A DNA stretch of 64,000 bases from Mycoplasmopsis canis PG 14. Its GTDB lineage: Bacteria > Bacillota_I > Bacilli_A > Mycoplasmatales > Metamycoplasmataceae. The stretch is from assembly GCF_001553195.1 (NCBI RefSeq), contig NZ_CP014281.1:682001-746000 (forward strand). Direction: 5' to 3'. Under the pieces are notes generated by a model. The model was not told the origin of the DNA. It saw only the letters and a program-made list of their open reading frames with translations, and made no database searches. Positions 44,342 to 53,912 of this stretch are shown piece by piece; position 1 is the stretch's first letter; each line of letters opens with the position of its first letter. The position numbers were made by a program, and so were the translations under genes.

Positions 44342-46203
44342 GTGTGTAATAACATATATTTTGAGCCACATATTAATCTCATATAAAATGAGCCTATTTA
44401 ACAAGAAAGTGGTATAAGTTATTTATGAAAATAACACACAACTTATTTAAGTATAAAAATTTAACAAAATTTGAAATAAAAAAACAACAATCTTTAAAAT
44501 TGATTGCTGAAAATATCGAAAAATCTTTATCTTATCTTAGCTTGATTACAAACCTTAGTTTATCAACTGTAAAAAGATATAAAAAAGTTATTAAAAGCAA
44601 AAAAGAAATTGTTGTCTCACATAAAAATAAATATCATCAAAGAAATTACAAAATAACTGATGCAGAAATAGAATTAGTCTTTAAAAATTATTTAGAAACA
44701 TGTCAGTTTATTTTGAATAGAGATCTAACAAATAATCAACTTTCAATTAAAACATACTTCAATTCTGAGTATGGTTCTTTTATAAGAGAAAAAATTTCTT
44801 ACAAAACTTTAGTTAAGAGATTTAATCAATTAGGTTTATTTAATATACATACAACCAAGAGAGGAAGAAGGGTTGCAAGATTATCAAAGAAAAAAACCTC
44901 AGAAGATATAACATTGATATTAAAAAATTATTATCAACAGATTAAACAAAACGAAAAACAAAGACAAGTTTTAAATCTAAAGAAAAATCTAAAATTCGGC
45001 GAAATTGTTGAGATTGATGCACAACTTGAACCATACTTGAAAAATGATAAACCATTATATCTTTATCATGCAATAGATGTAGCAACAGGAACATTGTTAG
45101 CAGCATGATTCGAAGAACAAGAAACAACATTAGGATATCAAAGACTACTAGAAATTGTATTTAAAAAGTATGGATTCCCAAAGAAAATCTATACTGATAA
45201 AAGAAGAAGTTTTTGAGGAAGCGAAAACACACAAACAGTCTTTGAAAAAGTTTTAAATAAAAAGGGAATAGAAGTACTAAGTTCATCAAATCCAAAACAT
45301 AAACCACATGTTGAAAGATCTTTTAGGACATCACTAGACCAATATCCGTTACTTATTCACGAAAACGGATATAAAAATATTGATGATTTGAAGAAAAATA
45401 ATGAAGTATTTCAAAATTATTACAATATCAGGAATAAAAAAATAATTTCTAAACAAAATGTTTTTCAAAAAGAGGGAAAGAAAAACGGCAATTGAGCCGT
45501 TGATTTAGAGATTAATAGAAAAGTTTTAAATGGTGTTGTTAGATACCAAGGTAAAAATTACGCAGCCTTTGATATGTATAACAAAAGAATTATCTTCCCT
45601 TATAATTCTGACGTTTTATTAGTGCATTCTTCGGATGATAATTTGTATTTTAAATATAATGATAAAAAATACTTTGCTAAGGAACCTAACGGAAAATATC
45701 TAAGTTTAACAGAAATGTGAGCTTTAGAGAAAGGATTAGATTACTCTATTCCAGCCGTAGGGAAACTAGCATTTATCTATAATAAAACAAATTCATTTTT
45801 TAAAACTCTTGAATTATATATCTCAAAATTTAATAGTATTTCCGTGAATGCGCAAGATAGTAATCTTGAAGCTAATAAAATCATGTCCGAATACTTAAGC
45901 ATACTCCGAGCATTGCACAGAAGCATCAATGATGATATAAGAATTGATGCATAATAATTTTAATATTTTTTATGAAAATTTTAAAAATAAAAATTGCTCT
46001 TTTGATGTAGGGAAATTTAGAAAAAATGCGTAAATTTATAAATTTAAAAAAGCAAAAAAATAAAAAAATTTTTTTGCTTAAGTTTTTTGCCACTTTTTTT
46101 CAAAAAAGTGCAGACTTCTATAAATAAAAAATGAAAAAACATTTAACTCCTAAATAAGGAGTTAAATGTTCAAAAATAAGCTCAAAATACATGTTATTCT
46201 ACA
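44342..46203 (+). mobile_element. IS1202-like (ISNCY) insertion sequence, copy 2
   Basis: 1862 bp, nearly identical to copy 1, same terminal repeats and one intact transposase gene. Comparing the flanks fixes the ends because the bases outside the duplication differ. It lies between the permease promoter and mscL. Confidence 0.88.
44425..45954 (+). CDS. IS1202-like transposase, copy 2
   Basis: 509 residues, with only a few differences from copy 1, for example RRVARL for RKIARL, and SEN for NEN after SFWG. The catalytic Asp, Asp and Glu motifs are all intact. Both copies therefore look recently active. Confidence 0.85.
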
Positions 46204-46238
46204 CAGAACTATAAATATTTTTTTACAAAAAGTTGATT
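46204..46238. repeat. 36-bp duplication, distal copy (interrupted)
   Basis: First 35 bp of the duplication; it is cut by the IS30-like element, which duplicated 13 bp of it (46226-46238 equals 47706-47718). Confidence 0.85.
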
Positions 46239-47705
46239 TGAATATTCTAAAAGTCATTTGCAAGGATGTAATAAAAAAACTGTAAAATAATTTTATCAAA
46301 TTTTAAATTTACAAAAAGGTATAGGAAAATAGAAAACTTTAAAAGTTTTCTCGCCGCTTTTGCTTACTTTTTCAAAAAGTAAGGCTCCCTTGTCTGAAAT
46401 CAAGGGCGGGGGGTTAAAATAATCTAAGGTTGATTAATAATTTTTCTATAGTTATTTATTCATTCCATCATAAAATCAATTTCTTCTTGAGTATAATTGT
46501 CAAGACTTTTACCTTTAGGAATAAAATACCTTATTAATCTATGCATATTTTCAATGGAGCCTTTTTGCCATGAACTATATGGAAGACATTTGAACAATCT
46601 GTCTTTAGGAATGATTTTGTGTAATAAAACATTTTCCTTACCATTATCGACAGTTAAGGATTTAATATTTAAACCAAACTTTTTAATCATATTATTTAAA
46701 GCTTGATGAATATATTTTGAACCTCTTTTGGTTATTGTAGCATATGACTTTCTAGTTTGTCTTTCTAACAAAGTTACTAAACACTTTTTATCATCAATTT
46801 TGCCCATTACAGTATCAAGTTCGTAATGGCCCATTTCTGATCTATCGTTAATATAATTTGGTCTCTTAGTTATTTCGGTAGCGTTATTCAATGTTACTAA
46901 TTTAGTCTTCTTGGTTGTTTTCCTAATATATTTACCTTCTGATTTTCTAATTATATGTTCATAATCTAGATAAAATGGTAAGGATTGCATCTTTTTATAC
47001 ACTGAACTAACAGAAGGGCTAAAGCCAATGTGAGATTTCTTAAAAGAATTTACCAAAAACTTTACAGAAGTTTTTGGCATCTTTTCTTTAATATTTCTTT
47101 TGATTTTGTATTTATTATATTTATGTCTAATATCATTTCAATACTCTTTAAATGGTTCTCATTTTTCTTGTAACTTAGTATTTCTGAAAAACAATCTTGA
47201 GTATCTATAATCCAATAAATGATCGTATATTTTAGAAAAATGAATAACTTTAACCTTAGTGACTCTTTTAAAACAATTGTTACATTGAAATCTTTGATAT
47301 TTTAATAAATCTTTAGAATGTTTACTAGTCATAAGATCAATTTTGTTTTTTATTGTTCTCACATCTCTTTTTATTTTTCTAGAGGCTTTTTGAATTGATA
47401 TACCTTGGCTAATTTCAAATAAAGCATTATAAATTGAATCAATATCCATTTGTTTTTTCTGTAAATTTCTAGTTAGTTCTAATTTTCCTTGAAACTTTCA
47501 AATAGTATCAATATTTTCTGCAATTTCATAATGAGTATATTTATTTTCTTTCTTTGATTGATCAAAAATACAAATTCATTTTCCTAAATTTTTCATTATA
47601 ATATTAATGTATCCTTTCTTGTTTTTGCACATTTATTTTATTACAGGATACATAAAAACAAAGTCATATGCATGTTCAACTTGCATATGACTTTTCTAAT
47701 TAATA
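46239..47705 (-). mobile_element. IS30-family insertion sequence, copy 2
   Basis: 1467 bp; I saw no difference from copy 1 in the transposase. It is inserted in the distal 36-bp duplication of the IS1202-like element and flanked by 13-bp repeats (CAAAAAGTTGATT). The two elements are convergent here but divergent at the rRNA locus. Confidence 0.88.
46424..47596 (-). CDS. IS30-family transposase, copy 2
   Basis: 390 residues, same as copy 1 as far as I can see, with GHYELDTVMGK, SLTVDNGKE and GSIENMHRLIR. No interruptions other than TGA Trp codons. Confidence 0.9.
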
Positions 47706-47719
47706 CAAAAAGTTGATTT
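47706..47719. repeat. IS30 13-bp duplication, right copy
   Basis: CAAAAAGTTGATT repeats 46226-46238; the next T completes the 36-bp IS1202 duplication, and the original flank toward mscL follows. Confidence 0.8.
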
Positions 47720-47737
47720 TTTGAATTAAAAAAATAA

Positions 47738-47761
47738 AAAAACACGTTTTTTACGTGTTTT
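47738..47761 (-). terminator. mscL terminator
   Basis: Minus-strand AACACGT-AAAA-ACGTGTT followed by seven T, next to the mscL stop. Confidence 0.85.
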
Positions 47762-48181
47762 CTACTTTTGAAGTTTTTCGTTAATTGATTGTAATTGTTC
47801 TAACATCAACTCTTCAACTGTTGGTTTTGCTGGCTCAACAACTGGTGCTGGTGCATTTTTTTCTTTTTTTGCTATTCTGATGTTTCTAATTAAGAAGTAT
47901 GTAAATAATAAAATAAATAATAATGCTGTAACAATAACAAAGTTAATTACTGTTCCTAAGAATTTACCTACTAGCATACCTCCAACTTTTCACTCATTTA
48001 ATGATTTACCACCAATTAATTCAGCAATCGCGCTCATAATAATGTCGTTTGCTAAAGAAGCAACAACAGCATTAAATACGGCTCCTGCTAAAAATGCAAT
48101 AGCCAATAAAAGAATGTTGCCTTTTTTAAAGAAATTTAAAGCATCTTTAAAAGTTGATTTTGTTATATTTTTTTTGTTCAT
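47762..48181 (-). CDS. mscL: Large-conductance mechanosensitive channel MscL
   Basis: 139 residues. N-terminal amphipathic helix FKDALNFFKKGNILLLAIAF, first membrane helix with GAVFNAVVASLANDIIM, second helix NFVIVTALLFILLFTYFLI, then a basic stretch RNIRIAKKEK and a C-terminal helix. It releases solutes during osmotic shock, important for a wall-less cell. One TGA Trp. Confidence 0.94.
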
Positions 48182-48253
48182 ATTTTCTCCTATATATTTG
48201 TCACCATATTATATTGTAAAAAATAAAAAATATATACCAAAAAATAAAAAACA

Positions 48254-48281
48254 AAAAAACTTGCTTTTTTTACGCAAGTCA
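48254..48281 (-). terminator. Terminator after the pseudouridine synthase gene
   Basis: Minus-strand ACTTGC...GCAAGT hairpin followed by a T-run, overlapping the stop codon region of the gene. Confidence 0.8.
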
Positions 48282-49028
48282 TTAACTTTTTTTATCTAGT
48301 TTTTTTAATTCTTCTTCTTGTATTCTCACTAAATGTTTGAGATTTTTAACTTCTTTAAAAGTTAATTTTCTATAACTTCCTAAAGGCATTTTTTCAACTG
48401 TTATACCAGCGTATTCAATTCGTTTTAAATTTAAAACTGTTTTATTAACGGTTTTAAATAATTCCTTGACGTGGTGATATGTACCCATTGATAATACAAC
48501 TAAATATGATTTAGGACTGTCTTCACCAGCCGGAATAACATCTTGATGACTTTCTACATTATTAACAACAACAACTCCGTTAAGCGCTTTTAATTCATTT
48601 TTACTTAAGGGCTCGTTCAATCTTGCTCTATAAACTCTAAATATTTTATACTTAGGATGAAGAAGCTTATTAGAAAGATCACCATCATTAGTTAATATCA
48701 AGACACCGGTAGTATCATAATCCAATCTACCTACAGGAAATATTTTAAATGGAGTTGAAATTAAATCAGTTACAAGCGTTCTTCCTAAGTGGTCCTTTAA
48801 TGAGCAAATTGTCTTTGGAGGTTTATTTAATACGAAATAAACTTTTTCTTCCTCAGGGTTAATTGGTTTATTATCAAACAATATTTCATCACTATAACTT
48901 GCCTTATCACCTAATTTAGCAACTACCCCATTAACTTTAACCCTGCCTTGCAATATAAAGGACTCAGCCTCTCTTCTAGAAGCTACACCAGACATTGATA
49001 GAAGTTTTTGAATTCTTTCTTTTTCCAT
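48282..49028 (-). CDS. rluB: rRNA pseudouridine synthase, RsuA/RluB family
   Basis: 248 residues. N-terminal S4 RNA-binding domain (RIQKLLSMSGVASRREAESF, GRVKVNG) and a catalytic domain with GRLDYDTTGVLILTNDG, where Asp is catalytic, plus LHPKYKIFRVYRARL. It modifies a uridine in rRNA; RluB (23S) is more likely than RsuA, based on memory of the motifs. The start shares a base with the nadD-yqeK stop (TAATG). Confidence 0.9.
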   Translation of the reverse strand: MEKERIQKLLSMSGVASRREAESFILQGRVKVNGVVAKLGDKASYSDEILFDNKPINPEEEKVYFVLNKPPKTICSLKDHLGRTLVTDLISTPFKIFPVGRLDYDTTGVLILTNDGDLSNKLLHPKYKIFRVYRARLNEPLSKNELKALNGVVVVNNVESHQDVIPAGEDSPKSYLVVLSMGTYHHVKELFKTVNKTVLNLKRIEYAGITVEKMPLGSYRKLTFKEVKNLKHLVRIQEEELKKLDKKS

Positions 49029-50101
49029 TATTTCTCCATATATTTATTGTATATTTTTAAAGTTTCGTCACTAAATTTAACACCTTTAGACAAATTTCAT
49101 TCATATGTTATTCTAACAACTTTAGCAAAACCCTTATCTAGGTTAGCAAAACATAACTCCCTTACTTTTTGGATTCCAGGAAATCTTCTGCCTTCACATA
49201 TCTTGTCAGAAATAAATAAAATTTTGTCTAGTTTTGTCATTTCACTTCTCATACCCGTATGACAATTTATTGCATCAATAATTTCTTGATTTTCTAACAA
49301 ATATCCATGTTTAACTAATGCTGCTCCACAATGTTGATGTAAAAAATGTTTTGGTACATCTTTATAACTTGGTTCAAAATCATTGAGAAAGGCTCTCGAC
49401 TCTTCTTCATCCCATTCTTTTGCAATATCATGCAATATTCCTGCAATATATGCATTTTTAGCAGAGTAACCGTGTACCTTTGCTAAATTAGCGGCTAATG
49501 TTCCGCAAGAAATGCTATGTTTTGCTCTTAAAGCACTAAGTAAATTGTGAATAATTTCTTCTAAATATAAACCCTTGCTTTGAATATATTGAGCGACCTT
49601 GGGGTCTACCATGTGAAAATAACCTTTTTTGTATTCGGATGAAGAAAAATCAAAATATGAATTTTTCAAAAGTATTCCATTATATTTTTTTAAATTTGTT
49701 TTATTTATTATTGAACTTCTTCTTAAAGCAACGATTTTAGTTAAATTAGCAATTTCATCAATATCTTTTCACTTATGTAGTTTGCTTAAATTATCAGAAC
49801 CGATAATTAAAAATAATTCATCGTTCTTGTACTTGTTTTTGATGTATTTAACTGTATCGATTGTGTAGCTAATAGTATTTCTTTTTGCTTCAAACAAACA
49901 TAATTCCATTTTTTCTTCCAAGACTAGATTTATCATATTGATTTTATCTTCAATTGATATACTCTTCTTTTTAAAAGGCGAAACATATGTAGGAACAATT
50001 AATAATTTATCTAAATTTAGCTCCTTTATAACATATTTAGCTATTTCTATATGCCCCTTGTGAATTGGATCAAACGATCCTCCATAAATTCCTATTTTCA
50101 T
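49028..50101 (-). CDS. nadD: NadD-YqeK fusion: nicotinate-nucleotide adenylyltransferase and HD hydrolase
   Basis: 357 residues. Residues ~1-150: NadD with GGSFDPIHKGHIEIA (HxGH), IVPTYVSPFKKK and TISYTIDTVKYIK; it makes NaAD for NAD synthesis. Residues ~160-357: YqeK-type HD domain (AKHSISCGTLAANLA, ILHDIAKEWDEE, HQHCGAALV). YqeK proteins hydrolyse symmetric dinucleotides such as Ap4A. The two are separate adjacent genes in Firmicutes and fused in mycoplasmas. TGA Trp codons at the junction confirm one frame. Confidence 0.92.
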
Positions 50102-50109
50102 TTTTCTCC

Positions 50110-51360
50110 TTATTTCTTAAATAATCCTGTTGTTATTATACCTTTTCCATACCTATTTTCACGATCTTGCTTCTTTTGAAGATCACTAAGCGTATATATA
50201 TTCTTACTTCTTGATCTACTTTTGACTTCTGAAATTATATTATCTATTAAAGATATATTTTTCTTATTTTCGCTTAGTAAAGAAACTTTTTCGAAATTAT
50301 TATAACTATCAATCAAACCAGTTATACGGACACCTACACCTAAAATTTCTTTATCTAAAAAATGTTGTTCAAACTTTTTAAATATGATACGACTAATGTC
50401 TTCATAAGATTGAACATTTCTATCCAGTATCGTTTGTTTAGATATCCATTTTTTTGAAGGTGTTCTAACAACTAAAGTGACAATATTACCCATTTTTTCA
50501 TAAAGTTTTAATCTGGATGAAACTTTATGAATCATTTCGTTTAGAGCTTCATCAATTAAGACTTCATCCTTTGTCGATGATTTAAAGGAAACTTCATTAC
50601 CTATACCCTTCATGTCTTCTTCATAATTATAATCATCTTGCAAGTCAATATCTAAAGCATTTATATATTTATATGCTGTTGTTCCAAAAATATCTCTTAA
50701 AGTTTTGCTAGATAAATCGTGTTTTAACAAGTCGCCAATCTTGAATATTCCATTTTCTTTCATTTTATTAGCTAACTTACTGCCTATACCGTGAAATTTT
50801 TCGATATCTAAATTAAAAAAACGTTCTTTATAATTTTCACGGTTTGTTAAACCAACTCCAAAAGGTTTTGATATATTTGTTGTCATTTTTGCATAAAATT
50901 TATTTTTTGAAATACCAACTGTAAGCGGTATTCTAAATTTATCCATAACTTCCTTTTGTAATTTAAAAGCTGTCATTAAAGCTTCTTCATCGTTATGAAT
51001 TTCATTATTGTCAAAAAATAAGAAACATTCATCAATTGACGAAATTTCTATTTTTTTTGAGAATCTTGATTTTAAATATTTAAAAATTTCACTAGAGATT
51101 GTTGAATATAAATCATGTCTTGACTCAACAACTACTGTTCTTGGTTCTGTTTTTTTTATTTCATATACTTTATCGCCTGCAGAATGACCAAGTTCTTTAA
51201 TTTCATAACTCACAGAAATAGCTATTGCGTGCACGGTATTTCTCGCAACTACAACAGGCTTATCAATTAATTCTGGTCGTATTGATCTTATTGCACTAAC
51301 AAAATAACTATCAAAATCAATGTGAAATATATAACTAAAATCTTTGCTATTTGATTTCAT
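50110..51360 (-). CDS. dinB: DNA polymerase IV (Y family)
   Basis: 416 residues. Catalytic acidic motifs HIDFDSYFVSAIRS and SSIDECFLFFD; PVVVARN and the YEIKELGHSAGDKVYEIKK finger region match DinB. Low-fidelity translesion polymerase. The start ATG overlaps the end of the sufU-like gene by 14 nt. Confidence 0.93.
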   Translation of the reverse strand: MKSNSKDFSYIFHIDFDSYFVSAIRSIRPELIDKPVVVARNTVHAIAISVSYEIKELGHSAGDKVYEIKKTEPRTVVVESRHDLYSTISSEIFKYLKSRFSKKIEISSIDECFLFFDNNEIHNDEEALMTAFKLQKEVMDKFRIPLTVGISKNKFYAKMTTNISKPFGVGLTNRENYKERFFNLDIEKFHGIGSKLANKMKENGIFKIGDLLKHDLSSKTLRDIFGTTAYKYINALDIDLQDDYNYEEDMKGIGNEVSFKSSTKDEVLIDEALNEMIHKVSSRLKLYEKMGNIVTLVVRTPSKKWISKQTILDRNVQSYEDISRIIFKKFEQHFLDKEILGVGVRITGLIDSYNNFEKVSLLSENKKNISLIDNIISEVKSRSRSKNIYTLSDLQKKQDRENRYGKGIITTGLFKK

Positions 51361-51766
51361 TTTTAATTGTATTTGATGTTAATAGAGCACAAGACATTCT
51401 GCTTAAATGTTTTTTTACATTAAAGAAAACTCATAAATCTTGCAATCTATCAATTTCCTCATTAGAAAGTTCTTGCTCATCTAAAAATTTTTCGTATATA
51501 TCTAAAATTAATTTGACTTCCTCTTTTGTTTTTCCTCTTAAAACATTTAGCAAGATATCTGTTGATGACAAAAAAACCGCACAACCAATACCGTTAAATG
51601 TTGCATTAGCAAGAATATTATTATCAAACTCTAACTTTAATTCAAGTTTGTCGGCGCATGTATTACTAAAACTAGTTATAGATTCTCCTTCTATAACTTG
51701 CTTATTATCAGGGTATCTATAGTGCTTCATAATTAATTCTCTAGCTTCATTTGGATTAAAATGCAT
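51347..51766 (-). CDS. sufU: Iron-sulfur cluster assembly scaffold (SufU/IscU-like)
   Basis: 139 residues from MHFNPNEARELI, chosen for its GGAGG at 8 nt. Three conserved cysteines are in family positions: SNTCADK, GIGCAVFLSSTDIL and SRMSCALL, as in SufU, which accepts sulfur from SufS. It overlaps the upstream desulfurase by 11 nt. Confidence 0.9.
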
Positions 51767-52913
51767 AAAAGTCGCCTCCATTTTCTAATTCTTCGACAAG
51801 TTTGTCTATGTCTTGATAATTGTTGTATATTCCTAGAGAAATCCTTAAATATGAATGCTCTGAATGTAGATTTCTTAAGTATTGGGCGCAAAAAATTCCT
51901 GAAATTGTGTAAATATTTTTTGACCCTAAATAAGTAGCTACATCTTGTGGATGTATCCCCTTAACATTAAGTAAACAAATAAAATCACCAGGCCTAGAAA
52001 AAACTTCAACATTTTTTAATTTTGATAATTTTTCATGTAGATAATAAGAAAGATCTCTAAGAATTTGTTGTGTTTTATCGTAACCTATTGAATTAAAAAA
52101 ATCTAATGACTTATCAAACATATAAATTCCCGCTAGATCAGGAGTGCCTGGTTCAAATGCTCTTATATTAGTCTTGGCAGTTCAAGCTAAATTTTTATTA
52201 ATTTCATTAACGGTTCCCCCGCCAAATTTTGCAGGAGATAATTTTTTTAATAAATCTTTTTGAATAACTAAAGCACCAAGGCCTGTTGGACCATAAAATT
52301 TATTTGTACTAAATGCGATACCATGCGAATTAGTTAAAGAAACTTTGTGATGTGAAATAGCTTGTGCAGCATCATTAAAAACATATATGCCTTTTTTTGA
52401 TGCCTCTTGATAAATTTCGTTTAGGTTAAAATCTTGTGCAAAATTATTTGTTTCTTGACTTAAGGAAACGATTTTAATGTTGTTAAGAGTTCTGATATCT
52501 GATACTAAATTTTCGCTCATTTTAACTATAGCTTTTGTTTCTTTTGCTATTTCAATTCATGGAATAATGTTAGATGAATGATTATACGAATTTAATAAAA
52601 TAACGTCATTTTCCTTTAATAATTTGCCAAACATTTTAACAAATAAATTAATAGATTCTGTTGTTCCGCTTGTAAAAATAACTTCATTAGCATCCGCATC
52701 TAATAAAGAAGCTATTTTAGATCTAACAGAATCGATTTTACTATTTATTAAACTCCCAATAGGTGTATCTGCAGTTCTAGTAGAAATAGATTTTGAAGTG
52801 TAAAATTCACTTATAGCATCTACTGCTATTTTAGGCTTCAAAACTAAAGCAGCGCTATCGAAATAAGTAATTTCATTAAGTATAGGAAATTGTTCTCTAA
52901 TTTTATTATTCAT
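51756..52913 (-). CDS. sufS: Cysteine desulfurase (SufS-like)
   Basis: 385 residues. PLP enzyme with FTSGTTESINLF, VFNDAAQAISHHK, the cofactor Lys in STNKFYGPTGLGAL, and the catalytic Cys in SGIFCAQYL. It takes sulfur from cysteine for Fe-S clusters or tRNA thiolation. Operon with sufU. Confidence 0.92.
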
Positions 52914-52914
52914 G

Positions 52915-53346
52915 TTATAAAACCTTTTTTAATATTTTTCTTAGATAAATATTGTAATTATTTATATGTTGAAATTCACTCAAAAAATTATAATAATATG
53001 ATCTTTTCTTACTATTAAAAGGTATTGAATGAATTTTGCTCTTTAAATTAAGGTTATTTTGTTTTTTTGTTCAATATAACCTTCTTTTAAAAATTTGGTG
53101 ATAAAAGAAAAATAGAAAGAAGTTATTAATAATATTCCTATTGGTTTCCAAATTTTTTTCATTATAAGAAAAATTATCACAAAATTCATAAATAAATTCA
53201 TCAATATAGAACATTTCTTTCATCTTTTTTTCAATGTTAATATTATTTTTATAATTTTCTAATATTTTTAATTCTACAAATATTTTTGTTACAAAATCAA
53301 TCTTTTTTTGAATTTTATTAAAGTAAATTGTGTCAAAAAAACTCAT
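52915..53346 (-). CDS. Unknown small basic protein after nusB
   Basis: 143 residues, rich in Asn, Lys, Phe and Tyr (NIINNFFLFFFYHQIFKRRL). Starts directly at the nusB stop and runs until two bases before sufS. No family recognised. Its even reading frame over 140 codons and tight packing suggest a real gene. Confidence 0.6.
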
Positions 53347-53799
53347 CTATCTTGATTCTGACTCTAATTTTAGAAGAATTTTGTAAAAGTTTTGTAGCAG
53401 CGCATTTACATATTTGTACAATCTATTTTCTATTGTTTCACGACCATCTTCTTCAGGTGTACCAAAAAACATTTTGGTTATTTCTACAGCTTCATTTATC
53501 ACTATTTTTGGTTCAAGATATCAAAACTCATTTGCTGCATTAATTAATATAGCTCTTATTAGTGGACTCATTCTTTCTCAAGGTCAGTCATTATTAATTA
53601 ACTTTAAGAATATTCTTTGAATAAAATCTAACCTTTTTTCAATTTGACTTAATTTTAGAATTTGTTCAGAATTTAATTCAGGGTTATTTTCAGCAATTTG
53701 TTTATAACTCAATTTTTCGTCAAGCAACTGTGTTGTATATATTTCAGAAATTATTTCTATTCTCTGTATTCTCATTGGTTTCTTTTTTTTGTTTGTCAT
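53347..53799 (-). CDS. nusB: Transcription antitermination protein NusB
   Basis: 150 residues from the second of two Met codons (AGGAGTTATGATG). C-terminal MSPLIRAILINAANEFWYL, KIVINEAVEITKMFFG and YKYVNALLQNF match NusB (VINEAVEIAK...FVNGVL). With S10 it binds boxA, two copies of which lie in the rRNA leader and spacer here. Confidence 0.85.
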
Positions 53800-53871
53800 C
53801 ATAACTCCTATTGAATATTTAATATTATATATTAAAAATGTGAGCATTTAACTTTTTATAACTTTTTTGAA

Positions 53872-53900
53872 TAAAAAAATCGCAACAAAAGTTACAATTT
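53872..53900 (-). terminator. Terminator of the DUF2779 gene
   Basis: Minus-strand AAATTGTAAC-TTTT-GTTGCGATTT (two G-U pairs) with seven T. Confidence 0.75.
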
Positions 53901-53912
53901 CTTAATTTAATT

